From UBA1413 sp964650525 (lineage in GTDB: Bacteria > Bacteroidota > Bacteroidia > Bacteroidales > Prolixibacteraceae): a stretch of DNA of 64,000 nt. Numbering within the stretch: the stretch's first letter is position 1; each line of letters begins with the position of its first letter. The notes under the pieces were generated by a model that was given only the letters and a program-made list of their open reading frames with translations, had not been told where the DNA came from and did no database searches. The position numbers and the translations under genes are program-made. Positions 8,187-16,881 of the stretch are shown in pieces. The stretch is from NCBI GenBank assembly GCA_964650525.1, contig CAZYUA010000017.1:24488-88487 (forward strand). Reading direction: 5' to 3'.

Positions 8187-8645
8187 ATGAAGGGCGATAA
8201 CCAAAAACATACACCCCGTCCTCAGGGTGAAAGCAATCCTTCCGGACAGGAATTCCCGATGGCCATGAGCAGAATATCCGCTGGATTTCCTTCACCAGCC
8301 GACGATTATCTGGATGGCGGCATTGACCTTAACCGGGAATTGATACAGAATCCGGATGCCACCTTTTTCGGACGCGTGAAAGGCTCCTCGATGAAAGATG
8401 CCGGAATCAGCGACGGCGATGTGCTGGTCGTTGATAAATCCCTGGAACCCCGCGACGGAGCTGTTGCTGTTTGTTTCGTTGATGGCGAATTTACCGTTAA
8501 ACGTATTCGAAGGGGAAAGAATTGTCTTTACCTTATGCCTGAAAATGAAGGCTTTAAACCGGTTAAAATCACCGAAGATAACGATTTTATCGTGTGGGGG
8601 GTTGTGACGTACGTTATCAAAAAAATGCACATTTCCCATCCTTGA
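8187..8645 (+). CDS. umuD: UmuD/LexA-type S24 self-cleaving peptidase
   Basis: 152 aa S24-family protein of the UmuD type. In E. coli UmuD cleaves itself after RecA contact and then partners UmuC as the translesion polymerase Pol V. The expected Ala-Gly cleavage site (SAGFPSPADDY), the nucleophilic Ser in VKGSSMKDAGI and the general-base Lys in EFTVKRI are all present. There is no DNA-binding N-terminal domain, which excludes LexA. umuC, normally directly downstream, is absent here: the next 175 bases hold no convincing gene and then an outer membrane protein follows. No SOS box was recognised. Confidence 0.85.
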   Translation: MKGDNQKHTPRPQGESNPSGQEFPMAMSRISAGFPSPADDYLDGGIDLNRELIQNPDATFFGRVKGSSMKDAGISDGDVLVVDKSLEPRDGAVAVCFVDGEFTVKRIRRGKNCLYLMPENEGFKPVKITEDNDFIVWGVVTYVIKKMHISHP

Positions 8646-8820
8646 CAAATGTTCCTGATTTAGAGGACATGAGAAAAACCGAAACCACGTTCTGCGCGAT
8701 CGAAACATCAATGGGTGGGGCCGGTTACCCGTCAGCAGACAGTTCCGGGACACTGCTGAAAGTATTCTGAGAGATTGAAACTAAAATCCTTGCTTCTGCG
8801 TTATTTGCAAAATAGATGTT

Positions 8821-9417
8821 ATGAAATCAAAGTTTTTGTCGTTTGCCTGTTTGTTGGTGGCCCTCGGATCGTTTGGGCAACCCGATATGAACGTGGGACT
8901 TAAAGGCGGATTTACTGCTTCGAGGCTGGAGTTTAGCGAAAACTGGGAATATGAAACTGAGAACAACCTGAGTTACCACCTTGGGGCTTTTGCCCGGGCT
9001 GGATGGGGGAGGTTCTATCTGCAGCCTGAGGCTTATTTTAACTCAAGAGGCGGCAACCTGTCTGAGATCATCGACGAAAACCCGGTAAATACGCTGGCAA
9101 ATTTTGATTTTACTTCTGTGGATGTTCCCCTCCTGGCTGGCCTGAAGCTGGTGAATAAGGAAAAATTCAATCTGCGTGTGATGGGGGGTCCGGTATTCGG
9201 TTTTATCACGTCGGGAAATGTGGAAGGAGACCCGGCCTTCAATGCTGCCTATTTCAGGGATCATTTTTATGGCTGGCAGTATGGGGCAGGTCTGGACATC
9301 TGGATGTTTACCCTTGATATGCGGATCGAAAATTCCCGGAACAGCGTATACAAGTCATCAGGTTTTTCCACTAAGAATAGACTCTACCTGATATCGTTGG
9401 GTATCAAGTTTTTTTAA
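8821..9417 (+). CDS. Small outer-membrane beta-barrel protein (porin family)
   Basis: 198 aa with a signal peptide (MKSKFLSFACLLVALGSFGQ) and alternating hydrophobic strands ending in GIKFF, the aromatic C-terminus recognised by the BAM machinery. The pattern NVGLKGGFTASRLEF with regularly spaced strands fits the PF13568 outer membrane beta-barrel family of Bacteroidota (about 8 strands). The specific function is unknown. It stands alone and is convergent with nspC (5 bases between the stops). Confidence 0.85.
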   Translation: MKSKFLSFACLLVALGSFGQPDMNVGLKGGFTASRLEFSENWEYETENNLSYHLGAFARAGWGRFYLQPEAYFNSRGGNLSEIIDENPVNTLANFDFTSVDVPLLAGLKLVNKEKFNLRVMGGPVFGFITSGNVEGDPAFNAAYFRDHFYGWQYGAGLDIWMFTLDMRIENSRNSVYKSSGFSTKNRLYLISLGIKFF

Positions 9418-9422
9418 CGGGT

Positions 9423-10565
9423 TCAGGAGAGTTTGTTTTTGTAGTCAGAATACCTGAACGTACGTACCAGCCGGAACTCCCCTTTTTCTGTGAGGATACC
9501 AATTGAAGGGTGTTTGACGCCATTAAAGAAATTGGTTTTCACCATGGTGTAATGAATCATATCCTCGAAGATGACGCGATCTCCGGGCTCCAGTGGGTTG
9601 TCAAATGACCAAACCCCGGCATAATCTCCGCTGAGACAGGAGTTTCCCCCCATCCGGTAGATCTGTTTCCCGGGAACAGCTCCGTTTATGGCACCCGTAA
9701 TCTTAGGTTGGTAGGGCATTTCGAGACAATCAGGCATATGGGCGGCAAACGAAACATCCAGGATGGCTGTCCGGATTCCCCTGTTTTCCACAATGTCGAG
9801 TACGGTTGATACCAGCACCCCGGTTTCCCAGGCAAACGCAGAACCCGGTTCCAGGATTACCTGTTTGCCATACTTTTCCTTGAATTTCCTGAGGATTTCA
9901 ATCAGTCGGGTGACCTGGTACCCTTTACGTGTCATCAGATGTCCTCCTCCCATGTTTATCCATTGTACCTGCGGGATCCAGGCGCCAAACCGTTCTTCAA
10001 AGGCAGCCAATGTCTTTTCAAGGTCTTCTGCCCCCGATTCGCAAAGCGTGTGAAAATGAAGTCCCTCAATTCCGGCCGGCAACCGGTCCGGGAGTTGATA
10101 GGAAAGTATACCAAGCCTGGACCCGGGTGAGCAGGCGTTATATAAGAGGGGTTCGACCTCAGAGAATTCAGGATTGACCCTAAGTCCGACTGATATCGCA
10201 GGTCGGTGTCCGGCAGTAATTTTTGCGAAGCGTTCGTACTGGGCCAGTGAATTGAAAACAATGTGGCTGCTGTATTTCAGGATCTCCCCGAAATCGCGGG
10301 GATCGTAGGCAGGGGAGTAGGTATGGGCAGGGGCTTTCATCTCCTCGTAGCAAAGCCGGGCCTCCCAGGGAGAACTGGCAGAGGCCCCCCTGAATGTTTC
10401 GCGCACCATCGGGAAAACGCTCCACATGGCGAACCCTTTGAAGGCAGGGATGATTTCGATACCCGCTTCCTCCCGGACCTTTTCTATCAGGGAGAGATTA
10501 TGTTGCAGCCGCTTTTCATCGATGACATAGCAGGGTGATGGGGCATTCCGGAATGGATCGGTCAT
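9423..10565 (-). CDS. nspC: Carboxynorspermidine/carboxyspermidine decarboxylase NspC
   Basis: PLP-dependent, alanine-racemase-fold decarboxylase that makes spermidine or norspermidine from the carboxylated precursor, the usual polyamine route in gut and marine Bacteroidota. 380 aa. The PLP lysine lies in IIPAFKGFAMW. The glycine-rich phosphate-binding block is WINMGGGH, and the C-terminal substrate-binding block contains GGNSCLSGDYAG. The partner carboxynorspermidine dehydrogenase is not in the window. The stop of dapA directly precedes its ATG, so it is the last gene of the ligA-DUF6913-dapA-nspC run. Confidence 0.93.
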   Translation of the reverse strand: MTDPFRNAPSPCYVIDEKRLQHNLSLIEKVREEAGIEIIPAFKGFAMWSVFPMVRETFRGASASSPWEARLCYEEMKAPAHTYSPAYDPRDFGEILKYSSHIVFNSLAQYERFAKITAGHRPAISVGLRVNPEFSEVEPLLYNACSPGSRLGILSYQLPDRLPAGIEGLHFHTLCESGAEDLEKTLAAFEERFGAWIPQVQWINMGGGHLMTRKGYQVTRLIEILRKFKEKYGKQVILEPGSAFAWETGVLVSTVLDIVENRGIRTAILDVSFAAHMPDCLEMPYQPKITGAINGAVPGKQIYRMGGNSCLSGDYAGVWSFDNPLEPGDRVIFEDMIHYTMVKTNFFNGVKHPSIGILTEKGEFRLVRTFRYSDYKNKLS

Positions 10566-11447
10566 TCAGGCCAGTTTTTGAAGTTCCTCCACGATCAATT
10601 TACGGGTCTCTTCCGTCGCAGGAGTCAATGGAAGGCGAAGTACATTACGGATAATTCCCTGGTAATGGAGCATGGTTTTGACTCCGGCAGGATTGCCATC
10701 GCGGAATTGGAGCCGGAATAGTTCGATCATCTCAAAATGGAGTTCCCGGGCGCGTTGGTAATCGCCGTTCAGGGCATGATGGACCAGGGATGCCAGTTTA
10801 TCAGGCAGGGCATTGGCAATTACCGAAATCAGACCTGCTCCTCCGATGGCTATTATGGGAAGCGCCAGAACATCGTCTCCTGACAACACCCGGAATCCCG
10901 GGCGCGAATAGCGGACAATACGGGTTATCTGCGACAGAATACCGGATGCTTCCTTGACAGCAGCAATGTTTTCTGAAGCTTCCGATAGCCGTATAACAGT
11001 TTCTGCCTCCAGGTTAACCCCCGTACGTGTCGGGACATTGTACATGATGACGGGCACAGGAGAATGATCGGCAATCTCCCGGAAGTGGAGGAACAGACCT
11101 TCCTGCCCCGGTTTGTTGTAATACGGGGTGACCACCAGCAATCCGCTGATTCCTTCAAAAGGATAGGATTCCATTTTTTTCAGCATAGCCCGGGTGTCGT
11201 TACCCCCAAACCCGGCAACCACAGGAAGCCGCCCGGCAGCGCGCCCGGTTACAAAAGCCAGAACCCGGGCTTTTTCTTCCTCATCCAGAGCGGGCGTCTC
11301 GGACGTGGTTCCTAAAGCCACCAAAAAGTCGATCCCTGCCTCTGCCTGGTTGTCAATAATCCTTCCCAGAGCATCCCAATCAATGGTCCAATCTTCCCTG
11401 AAGGGCGTGACCAGGGCAACGCCTGCACCTGTAAAATCAAACCTCAT
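10566..11447 (-). CDS. dapA: 4-hydroxy-tetrahydrodipicolinate synthase
   Basis: Condenses pyruvate with aspartate semialdehyde in lysine and diaminopimelate synthesis. 293 aa TIM-barrel of the usual length. Visible are the GTTSETPAL block that binds pyruvate, the catalytic Tyr in VIMYNVPTRTG and the Schiff-base Lys in IAAVKEASG. The start overlaps the DUF6913 gene stop by four bases (ATGA), and its stop abuts nspC. The neighbouring ligA-DUF6913-dapA order recurs in Bacteroidota. Confidence 0.96.
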   Translation of the reverse strand: MRFDFTGAGVALVTPFREDWTIDWDALGRIIDNQAEAGIDFLVALGTTSETPALDEEEKARVLAFVTGRAAGRLPVVAGFGGNDTRAMLKKMESYPFEGISGLLVVTPYYNKPGQEGLFLHFREIADHSPVPVIMYNVPTRTGVNLEAETVIRLSEASENIAAVKEASGILSQITRIVRYSRPGFRVLSGDDVLALPIIAIGGAGLISVIANALPDKLASLVHHALNGDYQRARELHFEMIELFRLQFRDGNPAGVKTMLHYQGIIRNVLRLPLTPATEETRKLIVEELQKLA

Positions 11448-11950
11448 AAATGACTCGTTAATTCATTCAGGTAATATATCTGTTGTTCTGCCAGATACAA
11501 TGGGTCCGGGTTTTTTGAAATATTTACCGATAAATCAAAAAGACCCCTGTTTTCTATATCATAACCGACCTTGAAGGAAGCTGCCGATAATACGTTTATG
11601 ACTTCAAGGGGATAACAGGGAGTTACGGACGTGTTTAATAGAATGTCAAAATCGGTATGGATAAAGGTGTCAATCAAACCCCCTTTGGGAAATCCCAACA
11701 TGGTAAAGTCTTTCCTGGTGATGACATTGCTGTCGTTGTTGTCTTTTCTTTCTGAATAGCAAAGATGCCGCACCAGGATTGATTTAGCCCTGAATTGTTC
11801 CTGAAGGTAGGTGAAAGCCCTGATATCAGTCTCTTTCCACAGAATCCCCACCTTGTTCACCTGGTCAAGGGAAATCAACCTGGCTTTTCTTTGGATACCT
11901 GCAGCACGCCTGGCCAGTACTTTTCTGCTATAATTTTCAAGGAGTTTCAT
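11444..11950 (-). CDS. Conserved Bacteroidota protein (DUF6913-like)
   Basis: 168 aa soluble protein without signal or membrane segment. The basic N-terminus (MKLLENYSRKVLARRAAGIQ) and the blocks VGILWKETDI and IHTDFDILLNTS fit the small DUF6913-type family found next to dapA and ligA in this phylum; the assignment is from memory of context and pattern. The fold is probably alpha/beta. Function is unknown; sitting between a DNA ligase and DapA does not settle it. It overlaps dapA by four bases, so the two are translationally coupled. Confidence 0.75.
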   Translation of the reverse strand: MKLLENYSRKVLARRAAGIQRKARLISLDQVNKVGILWKETDIRAFTYLQEQFRAKSILVRHLCYSERKDNNDSNVITRKDFTMLGFPKGGLIDTFIHTDFDILLNTSVTPCYPLEVINVLSAASFKVGYDIENRGLFDLSVNISKNPDPLYLAEQQIYYLNELTSHL

Positions 11951-11972
11951 GCCGGTTCAAAAATAACAAAGA

Positions 11973-13982
11973 TTATGGTTTGATCATCTCCAGAAACCGG
12001 GATTCTGACCAGACAGGAATACCGAGGGCTGCAGCTTTTTCGAGTTTGGCTGGCCCTGCGTTCACCCCTGCAACCAGAAAACCTGTGTTTTTCGACAGGC
12101 CAGTGCTGTTTTTGCCACCATGCTTCTCAACCAGTTCCTTCATTTCCTCACGGGAGTAGTTGGTGAATGTCCCTGTAACAACAACGGTCTTTCCTCCCAG
12201 GAGGTTGCTTTGCAAGTGCATCGGAGGCTCCTCTTTTTCAAAGCGTAGTCCTTGTTTTTTCAACCTTATGATCATTTCCATGTGGTGCGGGTTTTGAAAA
12301 TATTCCACAACACTGGAGGCAATACGTTCCCCGATTTCGTTGATTACAGTAAGCTCATCCTTTGTCATTGCAGCCAGCTTATCTAAGGAGCCAGCTTCAG
12401 AAGCCAGTTTCCTGGCAACGGTTTCGCCCACATACCGGATGCCCAGTCCATAAAGAACCCTTTCAAAAGGTACCTGTCTGGATTCATCCAGGCTTTTCAG
12501 AATCCTCTCGGCAGATTTTTCCCCCAGTCTTTCCAGCGGCACCAGTTGTCCGGGTTGTAAGGTGTACAGGTCTGAAACATCCCTGACCAGGTGGTTGGCA
12601 AACAGCAGGTCTATGGTTTCAGTTCCGAGACCATCGATGTTCATGGCCTTCCGGCTGACAAAATGTTCAATTTTTCCTTTGATCTGGGGTGGACATCCCG
12701 TATCGTTGGGACAATAAAAGGCTGCTTCACCGGGAGTCCGTTTCAGGGGGGTATGGCATTCGGGACAAGAGGGGGTAAAAATCACCGGCAAGGCCATGGG
12801 ATGGCGTACCGATGCATCAACCCCGGTAATTTTGGGAATAATTTCGCCCCCTTTTTCCAGGGTAACCCTATCGCCCAGGTGAAGATCAAGTCCCCGGATA
12901 ATATCGGCATTGTGGAGGGAGGCTCTTTTTACCCGGGTGCCCGCCAGGATTACCGGTTCCAGATTGGCAACCGGTGTGACGGCACCCGTTCTGCCAACCT
13001 GGAAATCTACCGAAATAAGTGAGGTCACAGCCTGCTCCGGTTTGAATTTGTACGCAATGGCCCACCTCGGAGATTTGGCGGTATACCCCAGTAACTCTTG
13101 CGTTTCAAGGGAGTTTACCTTGATAACGACTCCATCGGTTGCTACCGGAAGCTGAAACCGTTCCTGATCCCATTTCATGAGGTACCCGACTACTTCGTCG
13201 AGGTTCCGGCACAGGGCAGAATGGCCGGATATCCTGAAGCCCAGATTCCTGGCACTTTCCAGGTTCTGCCAGTGGGTATCGTTCCCATACATCGGTACCG
13301 GAATCATGTAAAACCAGGCATCCAGCTTCCGGGATGCCACAACCGAGGAATTCTGCAGTTTTAAAGTTCCAGATGCGGCATTCCTGGGATTGGCAAACAA
13401 CAGCTCACCATTTTCCTCCCTTTGCCTGTTTAACTCCTTAAACACCCGGAAGGGCATCACAATTTCACCCCTGATCTCGAATAAGTCCGGAACTGTTTCA
13501 CCGCGTAAACGTAAGGGTATAGATGCTATGGTGCGTACATTGGAAGTTACATCATCCCCGAGTTCCCCGTCGCCCCGGGTCACCGCCCTCACCAAATGTC
13601 CCTTTTCATAGGTCAGGGATATAGAAACCCCATCCAGCTTCAGTTCACAAACATATTCACATTCCGTGCCCAGTACTTTCTGTATACGCTGGTCAAAATC
13701 AGTCAGTTCCTCTAAGGAATAGGCATTTGCCAATGAAAGCATCGGAAAGCGGTGCCTGACTTGAACAAATTCCGTATTCCTGTCGCTTCCAATCCGTTGC
13801 GTCGGAGAGGATGGATCTGCATATTCGGGAAATGCGCTTTCCAACTTTGCGAGCTCCTTCAACATCCTGTCAAATTCATAATCCGGTATTACCGGTGCCG
13901 ATAAGATGTAATAACGGTAATTATGTTCTTCCAGTTCCTTTCTCAGGGCTTCGATCGTGCGCTGTGCTTCCCTTGCATCCAT
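11973..13982 (-). CDS. ligA: NAD-dependent DNA ligase LigA
   Basis: Seals nicks in replication and repair using NAD+. 669 aa, normal length. Domains in order: Ia domain with NAD-binding YYILSAPVIPDYEFD (about residue 20-36), adenylation domain with the active-site Lys in CELKLDGVSISL, OB fold, C4 zinc finger (CPECHTPL then CPNDTGCPPQ), helix-hairpin-helix repeats, and a C-terminal BRCT domain starting at GGKTVVVTGTF. It is the first gene of a minus-strand run. The upstream region also holds the divergent B12 riboswitch operon. Confidence 0.97.
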   Translation of the reverse strand: MDAREAQRTIEALRKELEEHNYRYYILSAPVIPDYEFDRMLKELAKLESAFPEYADPSSPTQRIGSDRNTEFVQVRHRFPMLSLANAYSLEELTDFDQRIQKVLGTECEYVCELKLDGVSISLTYEKGHLVRAVTRGDGELGDDVTSNVRTIASIPLRLRGETVPDLFEIRGEIVMPFRVFKELNRQREENGELLFANPRNAASGTLKLQNSSVVASRKLDAWFYMIPVPMYGNDTHWQNLESARNLGFRISGHSALCRNLDEVVGYLMKWDQERFQLPVATDGVVIKVNSLETQELLGYTAKSPRWAIAYKFKPEQAVTSLISVDFQVGRTGAVTPVANLEPVILAGTRVKRASLHNADIIRGLDLHLGDRVTLEKGGEIIPKITGVDASVRHPMALPVIFTPSCPECHTPLKRTPGEAAFYCPNDTGCPPQIKGKIEHFVSRKAMNIDGLGTETIDLLFANHLVRDVSDLYTLQPGQLVPLERLGEKSAERILKSLDESRQVPFERVLYGLGIRYVGETVARKLASEAGSLDKLAAMTKDELTVINEIGERIASSVVEYFQNPHHMEMIIRLKKQGLRFEKEEPPMHLQSNLLGGKTVVVTGTFTNYSREEMKELVEKHGGKNSTGLSKNTGFLVAGVNAGPAKLEKAAALGIPVWSESRFLEMIKP

Positions 13983-14264
13983 ATTTTCTTACGATTATCC
14001 AATCCCGGGAAACCGGGTATCCTTTCTCTTCACGCGGTGCTTTATGAACAAGTAATAGTTCAAATCACAGGCAAAGGTCGTGAAAAAGTGCGAAAAAAAT
14101 AAGACAAAAACCAGAAAAGTACCAGTGTTTACTTGCCAGGATAGGTCTTCTGCCAGTTACAAGTTGACCGGAGGGAACGTGTCGCCCGGAGTAAAACGAA
14201 TAGGGATGTTGATAAAATTACCAGTAAAGAAAATCCATCATTCGAGAAACGGATGGATAAATGT

Positions 14265-14272
14265 TACCTTTG
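14265..14272 (+). promoter_or_regulatory. -7 box of the cobalamin operon
   Basis: TACCTTTG matches TAnnTTTG and sits immediately upstream of the riboswitch. Transcription should begin around 14277-14280, so the aptamer lies at the very 5' end of the mRNA. The region 13983-14514 between ligA and the first operon gene holds this promoter and the riboswitch; I see no gene in it. Confidence 0.6.
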
Positions 14273-14279
14273 CAGGTAG

Positions 14280-14440
14280 AAGCGGTCCATCCTTCTGATG
14301 GATAATAGGGAATCCGGTGCGATGCCGGAGCTGTACCCGCAGCTGTAATCTCCTGAAAGTCTTTGCAAAATGCCACTGCCTGGCGCCCGCCGGATGGGAA
14401 GGTGCAGATGACCGGAGAGAGCCAGAATACCTGCCGTTTT
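14280..14440 (+). promoter_or_regulatory. Cobalamin (B12) riboswitch
   Basis: The leader contains the diagnostic core of the cobalamin aptamer in order: GGT at about 14284, a small hairpin (CCATC/GATGG), then AATAGGGAATCCGGTGCGA (from 14306), GCCGGAGCTG, CCCGCAGCTGTAATC, and finally the B12 box AGCCAGAATACCTGCC (14420-14435). Spacing and order match the RF00174 consensus. Known family members fold on adenosylcobalamin or related cobamides and shut off expression of the downstream gene. About 75 bases separate the B12 box from the first ATG (14515), room for an expression platform that hides the ribosome site. The ends are approximate. Confidence 0.95.
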
Positions 14441-14514
14441 GTAATGCTTTCGGGATTAAAAGCGAAGGTCATCAGCCTGACTTTTACTCCCCTGTTACCA
14501 CTGATGAATGGGGA

Positions 14515-16881
14515 ATGAAAAGGATTATCATTTTTCTTTTATTATTAGGGTTTTGTGAAACGGTATGGGCCTGGAACGGTTCGTTCAGAGTGATTGGTTA
14601 TCGTCCTGCCCCCGGCCAATTCATCAATCAAGAGGAATCGGGAACACCTGGTTCAGCCGGTAAACTGGGTTTATCAGAAGGTGGCCTGGTATCTCTTGGA
14701 GGTTTTGGAGGAACCCTGGTCCTTGCTGTCGATCCGCCATTGATAAACCATCCTCTCAATCCCTATGGCATTGATTTTACTTTGTTCGGCAATGCCTTCG
14801 AAGGTTCTTCCGAACCCGGTATTATCTGGGTTATGAAAGATGCCAATGGTAACGGGAAACCCGATGACGGATGGTATCAGATTGCCGGTTCTGCCTATTT
14901 CGATCCCTCAACCCGCTTCAACCATACGGTGACATGGTTTAATACCAACGACAGTACGGTAAGCTGGAAAGATGACGCCGGGAGTTCAGGCAGGATCACC
15001 CGTAATTCCTTTCATAATCAGCCTTATTACCCTTTGCCGGAACTCTTCCCTGAATACCCGCACGATTCAGTAATTACCCGGGGAACCCTGTTGCCCGTTC
15101 TCCCCGATACCCATAACGGAATTATCGGATTACCTGCCATTCCCTTCGGTTACGCCGATAACCGGGGATACGACAAGGAAGCAGACCCGGGAATTCCTGA
15201 CAATCCCTACACACCCGGAATCAGGGAAGGTGCCGGCGGCGATCCGGTTGATATTGCATGGGCTGTTGATGAACAAGGAAATTATGCAGACCTGGACCAG
15301 GTCCATTTCCTGAAAATAGTAACAGGCGCTTTTTCCAATGCAGGAACCCTCGGGGAAGTATCAACAGAAATTGCCTCCGTTGCAGCTGTTAAACCTACCG
15401 GAACTACAGGCCCTGAAACCCTTCCGGTCATCTTCTCGCATCCGCGATCCATTTTGGCAGGTGATACCCTTCAGCTTGCAGCTGGTTTTTTCCGGAACGG
15501 AAAAATTCAAAATGATCCCCTGTTCTTTTCCTGCAACGACCAGGCAGTTCTTTCAGTCTCTGAGTCCGGGCTGGCGGTAGGTCAAAAGGGAGGATTGGCT
15601 GTCATCTCTGCATCTCCTTCCGGCTTTCAGGAAACAGCCGCTACCACTTTTATCAAAGTCCGGGAACCGGATTCTATTGACTGCCCTGGTTACAGAGGCG
15701 GAATGTATACAGGCATTTCTTATCAGTGGAGACCCGTTCTTCTTGATCAAAATAAAATGGAAATCAAGAATATGTCTTGGGTTACTGAAATAGAGGATTC
15801 AACAGTAGCTTCTGTGACCCTTTCTGATGGTGGAATCTGTATCCAAGGGTTGAAACCGGGTTTTACCTTTTTGAATGTAAGAACCCGAAAATACCCCGAC
15901 TTTAAAAGGAGGTTATCCCTAACGGTCGTTTCGCTGCCAAACAACCCCCGGATCTTTGCTACAGCTAAAACCCAAAGTAAAAATCTCTTTCCTTTTCAAC
16001 GATTAACCATTGAGGGTACACCCCTGAATCAACACATAGAAAAGAGGGCGAAGGATTACTCTGCAGTCCCCTTCATAAGTTTAGCCCATGTGATTGCTGA
16101 GGTTATGACACGTTCCTCTGATTTTTTCAAATTCAGGGAGCACCCTTCCGGCAACGGTTTGTACTTATATTCAGTAGAAAGGGAAGGATTCTTTACCTAT
16201 GGTTGGGGTGGGAAAACCGATCCCCCGGCTTATGCCCGTGCATGGATCGTAAGGAAAAACCGTCAGCACTACGTTTCAGGCCTTGAAACAATCCCCGTGA
16301 ACGACATGGATACAATAATGATCTATCATGTCGATAATATACTTGTAAATTGGCAGTTATCAGCTCTTACCACCAGTCCTGATTCAGCAGTGATAGGCGA
16401 TAAGGTTGAGATACAGGCCTCGGCTGTTACCTGCCGTTTTTCAGAAGGAAAGATCGTTGAATCGTTAATCTACGCCCTGTCAGGTCGTCCTGTAGGATGG
16501 AACAACAACAAAGGTTCATCACTCCTGACCGATGGCCAGGGCAGAGCATCGCTTGAACTTATCGCTCATCCGCCCCTTATTGTGGTTTCTGAAAATGACG
16601 CCACCTTGGTGTACTCCAAAGCAGTGACACATGCAAAAACGAATCCCTTTAAGACCATTTCGATATACCCTAATCCTGTATCCGATTGTCTTCACCTGTC
16701 AGCGACATTAAATGAACCAATGTGTGTAAAAATTATGGATCTCAATGGCAGAACCCGCTTAGTGGGAGATTTCGAAACCCGGAATTCTTGTATTAGTGTA
16801 AACACTTTGGAGCCAGGAATATATATTATGGTATGTCATAGCGATGCCGGGTTTTTTGCATCGAAGTTCCGCAAGAAATGA
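14515..16881 (+). CDS. T9SS-exported surface protein of B12 operon, with DUF4430/transcobalamin-like segment
   Basis: 788 aa from the ATG at 14515; earlier in-frame ATGs lie inside the riboswitch and are not credible. Signal peptide at residues 1-19 (MKRIIIFLLLLGFCETVWA). Residues ~20-300 form a large beta-rich domain of the 'cell surface protein' type that accompanies Bacteroidota B12 loci. Residues ~307-395 look like a bacterial Ig-like (BIG2) domain. Residues ~510-605 (FFTYGWGGKTDPPAYARAWI, then a short turn and VNDMDTIMIYHVD) resemble DUF4430, the transcobalamin/intrinsic-factor C-terminal fold. The tail from ~709 (ISIYPNPVSD ... LEPGIYIMV) is a type A T9SS sorting domain. It is the first gene after the riboswitch and overlaps the receptor gene by four bases. 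Inferred role: surface capture of cobamides. Confidence 0.85.
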   Translation: MKRIIIFLLLLGFCETVWAWNGSFRVIGYRPAPGQFINQEESGTPGSAGKLGLSEGGLVSLGGFGGTLVLAVDPPLINHPLNPYGIDFTLFGNAFEGSSEPGIIWVMKDANGNGKPDDGWYQIAGSAYFDPSTRFNHTVTWFNTNDSTVSWKDDAGSSGRITRNSFHNQPYYPLPELFPEYPHDSVITRGTLLPVLPDTHNGIIGLPAIPFGYADNRGYDKEADPGIPDNPYTPGIREGAGGDPVDIAWAVDEQGNYADLDQVHFLKIVTGAFSNAGTLGEVSTEIASVAAVKPTGTTGPETLPVIFSHPRSILAGDTLQLAAGFFRNGKIQNDPLFFSCNDQAVLSVSESGLAVGQKGGLAVISASPSGFQETAATTFIKVREPDSIDCPGYRGGMYTGISYQWRPVLLDQNKMEIKNMSWVTEIEDSTVASVTLSDGGICIQGLKPGFTFLNVRTRKYPDFKRRLSLTVVSLPNNPRIFATAKTQSKNLFPFQRLTIEGTPLNQHIEKRAKDYSAVPFISLAHVIAEVMTRSSDFFKFREHPSGNGLYLYSVEREGFFTYGWGGKTDPPAYARAWIVRKNRQHYVSGLETIPVNDMDTIMIYHVDNILVNWQLSALTTSPDSAVIGDKVEIQASAVTCRFSEGKIVESLIYALSGRPVGWNNNKGSSLLTDGQGRASLELIAHPPLIVVSENDATLVYSKAVTHAKTNPFKTISIYPNPVSDCLHLSATLNEPMCVKIMDLNGRTRLVGDFETRNSCISVNTLEPGIYIMVCHSDAGFFASKFRKK

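Noticed and set aside
14080..14298. 72-codon open frame before the B12 riboswitch
   Set aside because: Runs through the promoter and riboswitch start, with no coding signature.
14317..14514. In-frame N-terminal extension of the first B12 operon gene
   Set aside because: It would be translated from the riboswitch aptamer itself and pushes the signal peptide to residue 67; ATG 14515 places the signal peptide at the N-terminus.
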